A DNA stretch of 64,000 nucleotides from Streptomyces sp. BV286 (GCF_019090165.1 NZ_JAHRIB010000210.1:93875-157874), one strand, 5' to 3'; shown: positions 49,146 to 59,139, numbered from the stretch's first letter. Notes: a model not told the origin generated them from the letters alone. Program-made: numbers and translations.

Positions 49146-51354
49146 ACCCCCCTGGACCGCCGGGTCTGCCGGGTCTGCCGGGTCCGGCACACCCGACCGC
49201 GAAACCGTGCACTTCCGGCCCGACCTGTCCGCCTGGGCCGTGCTCGGCGCCGCCGAACTGCCCTCCGTGGCCGACCACCACCCACGCACCGCCTACTGGC
49301 GGGACCTGCCAGTGGACCCTGCCCTGACCGGTGTGACGCCGATCCGCGCCCGGCACGCGGACGTGGTGCTCGACGGCTCCCCGGTATCCACTCCGTGGCG
49401 GCTGCCGCTGCGCACCGTCCTGTCGGCGGGAATCGCCTGGCACCCACAGCTGCCTCTCGTAGCAGGCCTCGTCCAGCGGGACGACCGCCTGCATCCGTGG
49501 GTCGCCGACTACACGGCCCGTCGCCTGACCGTCCACCAGCGGGTACGGGCCGCGCTCTCCCTGGCCTGCCGCCGACCGGGCCGGCCGGCCCTCTCCTGGT
49601 GCCAGGACGGACGGCTGACCCTGCTGACACTTCCTGCCCCCGCGGCGAGCGGCCCCGAGCCCCAGGTCGAGAGCAACGATCCCGAGGTGTGGCAGCCAGT
49701 GGCGCTCGAGGCCACCGGGCCCGGGCATGTCGCGTTCGTCCCCGGCCATGCCGAACTCCTCCGCCTGGCCGGTGCCTCGGTGTCCGTCCTCGACACGGCC
49801 ACCGGAGCCCTGCGTTCGCTGACCCCGCCGCTGCTCGTAGGGGGCCTCGAACCCTCCCCGAACGGACGCGCGCTGCTGGTGGAGCACGCCACCTCGGCCG
49901 ACGACGGTTCGGCGGAGCAGTCACCGGGATCCGGCGACGGGCTCGGCTGGTCCCGGGCGGTGCTGCGGACCGACAGCGGCTCCTGGGCGCCGGTACCGGT
50001 CACCACACGCTGGGCCGGCGGGAGCGGCGAAACCACCGCGTCGAGCAGAACCGTCGAAGGCGGCACGGCGATCGAGTTGCGCGCACCGCACGAAACCCAG
50101 GGGCAACACCCCGCCGCCGTACCGATGATCACCCACGAGGACGACGACCCACCCCTTTGGTGGCGCTGCCTGACGGTGGGCCCCGACACGGCCGTTGTGA
50201 GCCGCCACCGCACCTCGCTGCGCCTGTACGGAGGCGACGACGCCCTCCAAGTGGCGCTGCCCGGCGCGCTCGGCAGACTGAGCACACCGACAGCCGAACA
50301 CGACGCCGCGGGCGTCGTCGTCGCCTGCGTACAAGGCGGCGGGGCCGGATTCCTCCGGCTGGCCCACGGCGAGCCGGAGGCCGTCGTCACCGCCGAGTCA
50401 CCGCCCGAAGGTGGCGAGGGGCCCCTCGAAGCCAGCTGGACGACGATCGAGGACGGCGTTCCCCACCTCCTCACGCGCAGGGCGGGACGCTTCGACCGCT
50501 ACGAACTGCGCGACGGGCGCCTCGAACCTGTGAGTGGAGCCGCCCTCCCCCAGTTGCGCCCGGCCGCGGACCGCGGCCGCGCGCGCACGGTGTCCCCCAC
50601 GCTCGTCCTGTCCCCGCCGCCCGGCGGGCGCGGTGCCCGGCTGACCCGCGTCGACGTCCCGGCCCGCGAGGCGGGCGCGGCGGCGCGACTGCTCTGGATC
50701 CAGGTACGCCGGAGCACGGGCGATTCGGCGGGCGCGGCCCCGCCGGCCGACACCTCCGCGCTGCGGACGTCCGGCTGGCTGCTCGATCTCCCCCTCTCCT
50801 GGCCGTCCGACGCCGAGCCCGCCGATGTCCGGCGGCAGATCGTTCACGCGGTCGGCCAGTCCCTGACGAAGATACGAGAACAGACCTCGTGTGAGGAGCC
50901 CGTCGTGGTCGGCGGGCACAGCTTCGCCGCCACGGTCGCCCTGCACGCGCTCGCCCACTGCCCGGGGCTGGCGGGCGCCATAGCCCACAGCGGCTGCTAC
51001 AACCGAACCCTGACCCCGGAGGGCTTCCAGTACGAGCGACGGAGCTACTGGCAGGTCCCCGAGCTCTACCGTGCGTTCAGCGCCCTCGACTTCGCCGACC
51101 GCCTCAAGCGGCCGGTTCTGCTCGTGCACGGCCTCGACGACACCAATGTGGCCACTCCGCCGGACCAGGCGGTGGCCCTGTACCGGGCCGTCGTCGCCAA
51201 CGGCGGGCGGGCCCGGCTCGCTCTCCTGCCGCACGAGGGACACACCTTCCGTCACCGCGAAAGCCTGGAGACCGTCACACGAGAGCACGAGGCGTGGCTG
51301 ACGGCCTGCGCCACACCCTCCGCCCGCCGGACGGACCGCTCGGAAAGGACCTGA
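49135..51354 (+). CDS. S9-family serine peptidase (prolyl oligopeptidase-like)
   Basis: 739 residues. Residues 1-480 have the repeated strand pattern of a beta-propeller; residues 490-739 form an alpha/beta hydrolase. The triad is S596 in VVGGHSFAATVALH, D668/D669 in HGLDDTN and H703 in LPHEGHTF. S9 enzymes cut short peptides, with the propeller as a size filter. No signal peptide is seen. In this operon it is the only plausible leader or trimming protease, since the B2-like protein lacks a triad. ATG 49135 overlaps the previous stop. Confidence 0.85.
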   Translation: MPPEPPWTAGSAGSAGSGTPDRETVHFRPDLSAWAVLGAAELPSVADHHPRTAYWRDLPVDPALTGVTPIRARHADVVLDGSPVSTPWRLPLRTVLSAGIAWHPQLPLVAGLVQRDDRLHPWVADYTARRLTVHQRVRAALSLACRRPGRPALSWCQDGRLTLLTLPAPAASGPEPQVESNDPEVWQPVALEATGPGHVAFVPGHAELLRLAGASVSVLDTATGALRSLTPPLLVGGLEPSPNGRALLVEHATSADDGSAEQSPGSGDGLGWSRAVLRTDSGSWAPVPVTTRWAGGSGETTASSRTVEGGTAIELRAPHETQGQHPAAVPMITHEDDDPPLWWRCLTVGPDTAVVSRHRTSLRLYGGDDALQVALPGALGRLSTPTAEHDAAGVVVACVQGGGAGFLRLAHGEPEAVVTAESPPEGGEGPLEASWTTIEDGVPHLLTRRAGRFDRYELRDGRLEPVSGAALPQLRPAADRGRARTVSPTLVLSPPPGGRGARLTRVDVPAREAGAAARLLWIQVRRSTGDSAGAAPPADTSALRTSGWLLDLPLSWPSDAEPADVRRQIVHAVGQSLTKIREQTSCEEPVVVGGHSFAATVALHALAHCPGLAGAIAHSGCYNRTLTPEGFQYERRSYWQVPELYRAFSALDFADRLKRPVLLVHGLDDTNVATPPDQAVALYRAVVANGGRARLALLPHEGHTFRHRESLETVTREHEAWLTACATPSARRTDRSERT

Positions 51355-51357
51355 TCG

Positions 51358-53418
51358 ATGGCAGTAGTCGGCCCGGAACGCCCAGAGGTAAAACCGGCGG
51401 AGGCAGAGGCCGGGCCACCGGAGGCAGCCGGCGACGAGCCCGTCGACACCGCGCGGATCAGCACCGCCGATTTGATGCGGGCCAGCGCGTACATGGTGCG
51501 GATGGCATGGCAGGCGGACCGCCGGCGGCTGACCGGCATCGTCGCCGTACAACTGCTCACAGCGGCAGGGTTGGCCGCACTGGTGCTGGTTCTGCGGAAC
51601 ACGCTGGGTACGGCGTCCCTGGCCGCCGGTCCGGGCGGGCCGTCCGGGGACGGGCTGATCCTCGCCCTGTGCGGGCTGGTGGCCCTCGCGTCCGTCGGCG
51701 GCATCCTGCGTACGGTCGCGAGCGGCTGGCAGCGGGTGCTGACGGTGAAGGTCGACCGGCACATCATGTCCGCGGTGCTGAGAAGCGCGGCGCGGTCCGA
51801 CCTCGCCCGCTTCGAGGAACCTGCGTTCCACGACGGCCTGAAGCAGGCTGTCTTCGCGTCCCGGTCCCAACCTGTGATGGTGGTGACGGCACTGATCGGC
51901 GCGTTGCAGGCGCTGCTGAGCATGGCCGCGGTGGGAGCCGCGTTCGCCGTCATGACCTGGTGGCTGCTCCCGTTCGTCTTCCTGGCGGTGCTGCCCGTAC
52001 TCAAGGCGGCCCGGGACGAACGCGACGCCGACCACCGCCTGCACGGACGGCTCGCGGAGGGCCGCCGGGCGCGTGAGTACCTCGAACACCTCCTGGTCGG
52101 GCAGGACGCGGCCAAGGAGATCCGGGCCCTGGACCTCGGGGACACCCTGCGCGGACGATGGAACAGCCGATACGCCGAGGAGATCGCCGGCACCACCGAG
52201 ATGCAGCGTCGGCACACTCGCCGGAAGCTGCTCGCGCGGCTCATCGGCGATGTCGTCTTCGTCGCCGTCATCGGTGCCATGTGGTGGACGGTGCGCAGCG
52301 GCGGCATGGCCCTGCCCACCGCGCTGGCCGCCCTGGCGGCGTTGCTCATGCTCGCCACCCGCGTGCAGATGCTCGGGTACCTCTTCAACAACATCGGTGC
52401 CGCCGCCGTGTATGTGAAGGACATCCGCACCTTCACACGGGACGGCGTCCGCACTTCCACAAACGACAGGACGTACGCCCAGGGCCAGGACGACACGGAC
52501 CGCGGGCACGCCGCCGTGGCGGGCGGGAGCCGATCTGCGATTACCTCCGCGGAGAAGCCTGTGGCGGGCACACCGCAGAAGGCGGGAACGCCGGAGAGGC
52601 CCGCCTTCTCCTCCGTGAGCACCGAGAACCTCTCCTTCACCTACCCGGGCTCCACCGCGTCGGCGCTGCACGACGTATCGATCGAGCTGGCCGCCGGTGA
52701 ACTGGTCGCCGTCGTGGGAGCGAACGGATCAGGCAAGACGACGCTGGCGAAAATTCTCGCCGGACTCTACGAGCCCGACGGCGGATCCCTGCTGTGGAAC
52801 GGACTTGGCGCCTCCCGCCCCGGCAAGCGGCGAGCCGCGACCGCGATGGTCTTCCAGGACTTCGTCCGCTTCAAACTCCCCGCACGCGACAACATCGCCT
52901 TCGGTCGCCCCGAAGTGCCCTTCGATCCGGACGCCGTCGACCGCGCGGCGGCCGACGCCGGGGCAGGCGGCATCATCCAGGGACTGCCGTCGGGTTACGA
53001 CACCGTCCTGAGCAAGGAGTTCAGCGACGGGGCGGATCTCTCGCTGGGCCAGTGGCAGCGGTTGGCGCTGGCCCGCGCCTTCTACCGGGACTCGCCCCTC
53101 CTCATCCTGGACGAGCCGACGGCCTCCCTCGACCCGCAGGCGGAGGCCGACCTCTTCGGCCGTATCCGCAGCCTGTTCGCCGGCCGGGCGGTGCTGGTGA
53201 TCTCCCACCGGTTCTCCAACGTCCGGGACGCCGACCGGATCTACGTCATGGAGTCCGGCCGGGTCATCGAGCACGGCAGCCACGACGAGCTGACAGCGGC
53301 GGGCGGCACCTACGCCCGGCTGTTCCGGCTCCAGGCGGAGGCATACCAGCACGGCCGCCGTGGACGAGGCCGCACGGGGCGGGGGCACCGCGGCGGGACG
53401 GCCGCCACGCTGTCCTGA
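51358..53418 (+). CDS. ABC exporter (fused TMD-NBD)
   Basis: 686 residues. A membrane domain covers residues 45-340 (about six helices), followed by a linker and the ATPase. Walker A is VVGANGSGKTTLAK (G454-T461), the signature LSLGQWQRLALARA is at 561-574, and Walker B is LLILDEPTASLD. It has no N-terminal C39 peptidase, so leader removal must be done elsewhere. AAAGGA precedes the ATG, 3 bp after the peptidase stop. It likely exports the matured peptide and may provide immunity. Confidence 0.9.
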   Translation: MAVVGPERPEVKPAEAEAGPPEAAGDEPVDTARISTADLMRASAYMVRMAWQADRRRLTGIVAVQLLTAAGLAALVLVLRNTLGTASLAAGPGGPSGDGLILALCGLVALASVGGILRTVASGWQRVLTVKVDRHIMSAVLRSAARSDLARFEEPAFHDGLKQAVFASRSQPVMVVTALIGALQALLSMAAVGAAFAVMTWWLLPFVFLAVLPVLKAARDERDADHRLHGRLAEGRRAREYLEHLLVGQDAAKEIRALDLGDTLRGRWNSRYAEEIAGTTEMQRRHTRRKLLARLIGDVVFVAVIGAMWWTVRSGGMALPTALAALAALLMLATRVQMLGYLFNNIGAAAVYVKDIRTFTRDGVRTSTNDRTYAQGQDDTDRGHAAVAGGSRSAITSAEKPVAGTPQKAGTPERPAFSSVSTENLSFTYPGSTASALHDVSIELAAGELVAVVGANGSGKTTLAKILAGLYEPDGGSLLWNGLGASRPGKRRAATAMVFQDFVRFKLPARDNIAFGRPEVPFDPDAVDRAAADAGAGGIIQGLPSGYDTVLSKEFSDGADLSLGQWQRLALARAFYRDSPLLILDEPTASLDPQAEADLFGRIRSLFAGRAVLVISHRFSNVRDADRIYVMESGRVIEHGSHDELTAAGGTYARLFRLQAEAYQHGRRGRGRTGRGHRGGTAATLS

Positions 53419-53436
53419 GCGCCGTCCGTCACCGGC

Positions 53437-54426
53437 TCAGGACGCGAGGACTCCGAGCAGCCGTTCGCCGCGCCGGGTCAGCAGCAGCCGCACCTGCTGC
53501 CCCTGACGCTTGCGCCGGACGAGCCCGGCCGCTTCAAGGAGCTTGCAGTGATGGGTTGTGGCTCCGGGCGCACAGCACAGCAGGGAGCTCACCTCCCCCA
53601 TGGTCAGCCCCCGGTGTGCGAGACGCATGACCCTGGCGCGCATCCCGCCGAGCACCGCCTCCAGCGGGTCGAGGGCACGGCGGTCCGAGGTGGCGGCACC
53701 GGATGCCAGGTCCCGCAGGCCCGGTACGGGGTAGCCGATCCAGCTCGGGCCCTGCCGGCCCAGGGCGAGCACGGAGGCCGTGGTACCGGACACCAGGGGA
53801 ACGAGCAGGAGCCTGCGGTCGGGTAGTTCCCATGCGTCCCGGCCCGTGCCGCGGCCCGGCAGGGACAGCCCTTCGCGGGTACGGCGGACGCGCGGCCCCA
53901 GAGTCGCGAGTGCGGAGTCGAGTGTTCCTGTGACCGTGGCGACGCCGATGCGTTCCGCCTCGAGTTCGAGAAGGTGCCGCGACCGTCGCCACATCGGCGC
54001 GAACGCCGCCCAGATGCTCGCCATCGCCTCGACATAGCCGTGGATGAAGGGCGCCGGCCTGTCGAGGACGCGCAGCCAGGCGGGCGGAACCCCGTCCGGA
54101 AACCGCTCGGTCACCTCGGCGGCGAGTTGCTCCGGTGTGGCCGCGGCCATCCGGTCGAGCTGCTCGGGCACCGCGTTCGTGTCGAGCGGGAGGGGCGACA
54201 TACAGTCCGGCAGCCACAGCCCGTGGCTCTCTCGCGCCGGGCCCAGCGCCTGCGCTGTGCCGCTCGGACACGCGGCGCGTGCCGCCGACCGCCACCCGGG
54301 CGGCAGGCCCTGGCCCGCCGCGCCGACGACGTCGGCCAACAGCGAGAGCACCGTGGGCAGAGGCTGTCGGCCCACGGACACCTTCAGGTCTTCCACCGGC
54401 CCCAGTCGCAACACCGATTGGTTCAC
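53437..54426 (-). CDS. ArsR-type winged-helix regulator with DUF5937-like N-terminal region
   Basis: 329 residues. The N-terminal 240 residues are of the DUF5937 type seen in Streptomyces ArsR-like regulators (LKVSVGRQPLPTVLSLLADV, PAPFIHGYVEAMASIWAAFA). The C-terminal winged helix reads LTMGEVSSLLCCAPGATTHH and CKLLEAAGLVRRKRQGQQVR. The GTG at 54426 has GGGGGAAGAA upstream and fits the family start. It is convergent with the ABC gene (18 bp apart) and divergent from the WD40 gene. It is a candidate pathway regulator, though not proven. Confidence 0.85.
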   Translation of the reverse strand: MNQSVLRLGPVEDLKVSVGRQPLPTVLSLLADVVGAAGQGLPPGWRSAARAACPSGTAQALGPARESHGLWLPDCMSPLPLDTNAVPEQLDRMAAATPEQLAAEVTERFPDGVPPAWLRVLDRPAPFIHGYVEAMASIWAAFAPMWRRSRHLLELEAERIGVATVTGTLDSALATLGPRVRRTREGLSLPGRGTGRDAWELPDRRLLLVPLVSGTTASVLALGRQGPSWIGYPVPGLRDLASGAATSDRRALDPLEAVLGGMRARVMRLAHRGLTMGEVSSLLCCAPGATTHHCKLLEAAGLVRRKRQGQQVRLLLTRRGERLLGVLAS

Positions 54427-54692
54427 TTCTTCCCCCTCAGGAATGGGGTCCGCAGCGGTGTTCGTGCTGTGGTCTGTGCCGGTGCGACCCCTGGTGTGCC
54501 GGGCATGACGGACGGTGTCCGGTCGCCCCAAGTGCGGCCGAACACCGGCTTCAGGTTTAGCGGGTTCGGGGTTGTTCGAGTTCGAGGCCTGGTGCCGAAC
54601 AAACAAGCCCTGAAAAATACGATGCCGCAGTGCAGGGTGTGGCACGAACGGGGAGCCACGGGAGCTGCGGGAACCACCGGGGAGGTGCGGCG

Positions 54693-57600
54693 ATGCCGCG
54701 CAGGGAACAACCGCTGAGCGCTGGGAGCGGTCCGCTGTTCGCATTTGCCACGGAGCTACGGCAGTTGAGACGCAAGGCGGGAAATCCGCCGTACCGCAGG
54801 CTGGCGGAGCAGGCTCACTATTCGATTTCGACCCTGTCCTCCGCCGCCTCCGGACAGCGGTTGCCGACGCTGGCTGTGACCCTGGCGTACGTGCACGCCT
54901 GCGACGGGGACGTCGAGGAGTGGCGCAAGCGCTGGCGGGCGGCCGCGGAGCTTCTGGGCGAGGTGGAGTCCGAGCCGGGGGCCGAGGGCGGGCCGGTTCC
55001 GCCGTACGCGGGGCTGCGGTCCTTCCGGAAGCAGGACGCCGAGTGGTTCTTCGGGCGGGAACGGCTGCTGGAGGAGCTGGTCGGGCGGCTGGAGCGGCAG
55101 CGGTTCGTGATGGTCATCGGGACTTCGGGGTCGGGCAAGTCGTCGCTGTTGCGCGCCGGGCTGGTGCCGCACCTCGAGGCGGCCGGGTCGACGACGGTCG
55201 TACTGACACCGGGGGCGCGGCCCCTGGAGGAGTGCGCAGTGCGGCTGGGGAAGATGGCGGGCCTCACCCCGGGTGCCCTGTACGAGGAGTTGAGGGAGGA
55301 CCCGAAGAACCTGGGGCGCCTGGTGCGGCAGATCACCGCACGGTCCGGCCCGACGGACGGGAACGGGGGTGGGGGCGGGGGTGACTGCGGGGACGGCGAA
55401 CTGGTGCTGGTCGTCGACCAGTTCGAGGAAGCCTTCACCCTCTGTCAGGACACCGCCGAACGGGACGTGTTCATCGAGGCCCTCGTCTCGGCCGCCTCGG
55501 ACGACGGCGGCCGATGTCGCGTCGCGCTGGGAGTACGCGCCGACTTCTACGCGCACTGCACACGCCACGCGCCCCTGGTGGAGGCGATCCGAGACGCGCA
55601 GGTCCCCGTCGGGCCGATGAGCCTGGACGAGCTGCGCCGTGCCGTGGTGCAGCCCGCTCAGCGGGCCGGGCTGACCATCGAGGGTGCGCTCCTGGCGACG
55701 CTCATCGCGCAGGCGCACGGCCAGGCAGGCGTGCTGCCGCTCCTGTCGCACGCACTGCTGCAGACCTGGCGGCGACGGCGGGGCACCACACTGACCCTGG
55801 ACGCCTTCGAGGCGGCGGGCGGCCTGGAGGGCGCCCTGGCGCGCACCGCCGAGGAGTTCTACCAGGAGCTGGCCGCGGGACGGCAGAAGCTGGCCCGGCA
55901 GGTGTTCGTACGGCTGACCGCGCTGGGGGACGGCACGGAGGACACCCGGCGCCCGGCCCGCCTGGAGGAGCTGACCGGGTTGGCCGGGCGAGGTGAAGGC
56001 GACAGCGGAGACGACGGCGGCGAGGTGCGTGCCGTACTGGAGCTGGCGGCAGCCGCCCGACTGCTGACCCTGGACCGCGAGCGGGTGGAACTGGCCCACG
56101 AGGCGCTGATCCGCTGCTGGCCCCGCCTGCACGGCTGGCTGACCGAGGACCGTGAGGCCACCCGGACCGCGCGCCACCTCACCGACGCCGCCCAGACCTG
56201 GGAGGCGCTGGGCCGGGAACCCGGCGCCCTCTACCGCGGCACCCGCCTCGCCCTGGCCGCCGGGCTCGACCGTACGACGATGTCCGTGCCGGAGCGGGAG
56301 TTCCTCGACGCCGGTCTGGCCGCCCGGGCGGCGGAACACGCCGCGGTGCGGCGCCGGGCGCGATTCCGGCGCCTGGGCCTGGGGTTGTTGAGCGTCCTGC
56401 TCGTACTGACCACCACGACCGCGGCTCTCGCCGTCCGGGCGCAGCGAGCGGCGGACCAGCAGCGTGACGTGGCCGGTTCCCAGCGGGTCGCCGAACGGGC
56501 CGCGGCGCTGCGGACGGTCAACCCGGCGCTGGCCGCCCAGTTGAGCCTGGCCGCCTACCGCCTGTCGCCCACCCCCGAGGCGCGCGGCAGCCTACTCAGC
56601 TCCTTCGCCACTCCTTACGCGACCCAGCTGACCGGCGAACAGGGCGCCGTCACCGCGGTGGCGTTCAGCGCCGACGGCCGCGTCCTGGTCACCGGCGACG
56701 CCGACCGGACCGTGCGACTACGACGGGTGCCTGATCCGCACCGGCCGGCCGGTGCGGTCACGCTGGGGCGCATCGGCGGCATCGTACGCACGGTCGCCGT
56801 GAGCCCCGACGGGCGGCTTGTGGCAGCCGGGGGCGAGGACGGCACGACGACGGTGTGGGACATCGGCGACCCACGGCGGCCCCGGCTCGCGGCACGACTG
56901 CCGGGCGGCGCCGGTCCGGTCGTCGGGGTGACGTTCGGCTTCGGGGCCGGCTCTGACGGGCGTACCCTCGCGGTCGCCGCACGTGACGGAATCCAGGTGT
57001 GGCGGCTGTCGAATCCGCGCCGGCCGCGCGGCCTCGGCACCCTGCACACGGGCTCCGACGTCACCGCGGTGGCGTTCCACCGGGACGGGCGGACGGTGGC
57101 CACGGGGCATGGCGACGGTGCGGTGCGGGTGTGGGAATCGGCGAGGTCGGGTGAGCGACTGCGTCGCCTTTCGACCGTACCCGGCCAGACGCGCAAAGCT
57201 GATCAGAACGACGAGGCCGCCAGGAAGGGCGGGACAGGCGCAGCTGACCGGAACGGCGAGACCGACACCACGGACCACGTCAGCCGCTCGGGCCGCGACG
57301 CCCGTGTCGGCCACACCGGCCAGGTGAAGGCCATGGCGTTCGCTTCCGACGGGCGTCACCTCGCCACCGGCGGCGCCGACTTCACCGTACGGCTGTGGGA
57401 CGTGGGCAGGCCGGGCCCACCCCGTCAGACACAGACGCTCGCCACCCACACCGACGCGGTCAACGCCGTCGCTTTCAGTCCCGACGGGCGTCAACTGGCC
57501 ACGGCCGGCAGCGACGCGACCGTACGCCGGTGGAATGTGAGCCGTTCCGGAACCGCGCGCGAAGCGGCGGTGCTCTCGGGGCACACCGGCAGCGTCGGTT

Positions 57601-58715
57601 CGCTGGCCTTCGGCCCCGGGGGCCGCACGCTGGCCAGCGGCAGCGAGGACCAGAGCACCCGCCTGTGGGACCTGCCCGGCCCCGCACTGACCGGCCACAC
57701 CAGTTCCCTCTGCTCCCTCGCCTTCAGCCCCGACGGCCGCCTGCTCGCAAGCGCCAGCTACGACGGCACCGTGCGCCTGTGGAACCTCGCGGACAAGCGC
57801 CGCCCACGCGAACTGCCCCCGCTCACCGGCCACACCGGGCCCGTCCAAGCGGTCGCCTTCCACCCCGACGGCCGCACCCTGGTCAGCGCCGGCGCCGACG
57901 GCACCCTGCGGCTGTGGGCCCTGGGAGCGGCAGACGGCCGCCGCGCCCGCCCGCTGAGCGCGGTCCCCGCCAGGATCGGCACGGTCAACACGCTCGCGTT
58001 CAGCTCCGACGGACGCACCTTGGCCACCGGCGGCGAGCAGGGCACCGTACGCCTCTGGGACACGACGGACGTCCACCGTCCCCGTCCGCTGTCCGCCCTG
58101 CGTGGAACCGGTGCGGTGGACTCCGTGGCGTTCGCCCCCGACGGCCGCACCCTGGCCGTGGCCGGCCGAGACCGCACGGCCGCTCTCTGGGACGTGACCA
58201 GCCGACGGCACCCGTCCCGCCTGGCGGCTCTCACCGGCCACACCGGCGCGGTGAAGTCGGTCGCCTTCGCCCCCGACGGGCGCACCCTGGCCACCGGCAG
58301 CGAGGACCGCACCGTACGCGTCTGGAACCTCACCGACCTGCGCCACCCGTTCTCCCGCGATCGCCTGACCGGCTATACCGATGGCGTGATGTCCGTCGCC
58401 TTCGCTCCGGACGGCCTGGGGCTGGCCGCCGCGAGCTCCGACAAGAAGGTGCGGATGTACAGCCTGACGGCCCGCGGCGAGGTCCGGGAACCCGTGCTGC
58501 TGACCGCCCACACCAAGCCGGTGGACAGCCTCGCTTTCAGCCCGGACGGACGCACCCTGGCCACCGGCAGCCAGGACTGGACCGTCCTGCTCTGGGACCC
58601 CGACACCGAACGCGCCGCGTCCCGGATCTGCGCCACGGCCTTCCCAACGATCACCCGCGCCGAATGGCGTCAGTACTTCCCTCAATGGACGTACCGGCCA
58701 CCGTGCGGGAGTTGA
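54693..58715 (+). CDS. HTH-nSTAND1 NTPase-TM-WD40 protein
   Basis: 1340 residues. Residues 10-80 are an XRE-like HTH (RRLAEQAHYSISTLSSAASG). Residues 110-480 are a STAND-type NTPase with Walker A VIGTSGSGKSSLLRAG (G143-S150) and a Walker B-like VLVVDQFEEAF. A single membrane helix is near 565 (LGLGLLSVLLVLTTTTAALA). Residues 640-1310 carry 14 WD40 repeats, by count of the AFxPDGRTLA-type turn, i.e. two seven-bladed propellers. GGAGG lies 7 nt before the ATG at 54693. STAND proteins sense a signal, oligomerise and act as switches. Confidence 0.9.
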   Translation: MPRREQPLSAGSGPLFAFATELRQLRRKAGNPPYRRLAEQAHYSISTLSSAASGQRLPTLAVTLAYVHACDGDVEEWRKRWRAAAELLGEVESEPGAEGGPVPPYAGLRSFRKQDAEWFFGRERLLEELVGRLERQRFVMVIGTSGSGKSSLLRAGLVPHLEAAGSTTVVLTPGARPLEECAVRLGKMAGLTPGALYEELREDPKNLGRLVRQITARSGPTDGNGGGGGGDCGDGELVLVVDQFEEAFTLCQDTAERDVFIEALVSAASDDGGRCRVALGVRADFYAHCTRHAPLVEAIRDAQVPVGPMSLDELRRAVVQPAQRAGLTIEGALLATLIAQAHGQAGVLPLLSHALLQTWRRRRGTTLTLDAFEAAGGLEGALARTAEEFYQELAAGRQKLARQVFVRLTALGDGTEDTRRPARLEELTGLAGRGEGDSGDDGGEVRAVLELAAAARLLTLDRERVELAHEALIRCWPRLHGWLTEDREATRTARHLTDAAQTWEALGREPGALYRGTRLALAAGLDRTTMSVPEREFLDAGLAARAAEHAAVRRRARFRRLGLGLLSVLLVLTTTTAALAVRAQRAADQQRDVAGSQRVAERAAALRTVNPALAAQLSLAAYRLSPTPEARGSLLSSFATPYATQLTGEQGAVTAVAFSADGRVLVTGDADRTVRLRRVPDPHRPAGAVTLGRIGGIVRTVAVSPDGRLVAAGGEDGTTTVWDIGDPRRPRLAARLPGGAGPVVGVTFGFGAGSDGRTLAVAARDGIQVWRLSNPRRPRGLGTLHTGSDVTAVAFHRDGRTVATGHGDGAVRVWESARSGERLRRLSTVPGQTRKADQNDEAARKGGTGAADRNGETDTTDHVSRSGRDARVGHTGQVKAMAFASDGRHLATGGADFTVRLWDVGRPGPPRQTQTLATHTDAVNAVAFSPDGRQLATAGSDATVRRWNVSRSGTAREAAVLSGHTGSVGSLAFGPGGRTLASGSEDQSTRLWDLPGPALTGHTSSLCSLAFSPDGRLLASASYDGTVRLWNLADKRRPRELPPLTGHTGPVQAVAFHPDGRTLVSAGADGTLRLWALGAADGRRARPLSAVPARIGTVNTLAFSSDGRTLATGGEQGTVRLWDTTDVHRPRPLSALRGTGAVDSVAFAPDGRTLAVAGRDRTAALWDVTSRRHPSRLAALTGHTGAVKSVAFAPDGRTLATGSEDRTVRVWNLTDLRHPFSRDRLTGYTDGVMSVAFAPDGLGLAAASSDKKVRMYSLTARGEVREPVLLTAHTKPVDSLAFSPDGRTLATGSQDWTVLLWDPDTERAASRICATAFPTITRAEWRQYFPQWTYRPPCGS

Positions 58716-58734
58716 GGGCGGGCCGGCTCGCAGG

Positions 58735-58766
58735 GGATACGGCCCGGGCGGGCCCCGGCCGTATCC
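58735..58766 (+). terminator. 10-bp stem terminator after WD40 gene
   Basis: GGATACGGCC pairs with GGCCGTATCC around a 12-nt G/C-rich loop, 20 bp past the stop. Confidence 0.8.
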
Positions 58767-59139
58767 ACACCGGCCCAAGTACCGTGCGGGGCGCCGCACA
58801 TGCGCGAGCCGCCACGCTGTGACACCGTCCGCATCCTGAGATGGGGCGGCTTCGGGCCGTCTGTCGCGCTGGGCCAGGGCTATGCTGCAGTAAAGGCGTC
58901 CCAGACCCCGGCGGCTTGTCGTTCCACGACACAGATGGCTGCGGGGAGTGGACCTTTCGTCCGTCACCCGGCGCATCCCTGGAGGGAACCGGGTGGATCC
59001 TCTGTCTTGTTGCGAGGTTCTCGGACCGGCCCTCGTTCTGCCTCCGCCGGACGTACGCCCCTGCCGACAGCGCACCAGGAGGGGCCGGGAAACCCGGTGT
59101 CCCCATCTCGCTGCCGGGTGGTCTCCGAACCGAGGCGTC
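58767..59139. other. Upstream region of the STAS/GAF-ANTAR operon
   Basis: 373 bp with no supported gene. A frame beginning at 58948 runs into the STAS gene but has no coding sense before 59140. A promoter should lie here; no clear sigma-B-type GTTT/GGGTAT pair was found by eye. Confidence 0.5.
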
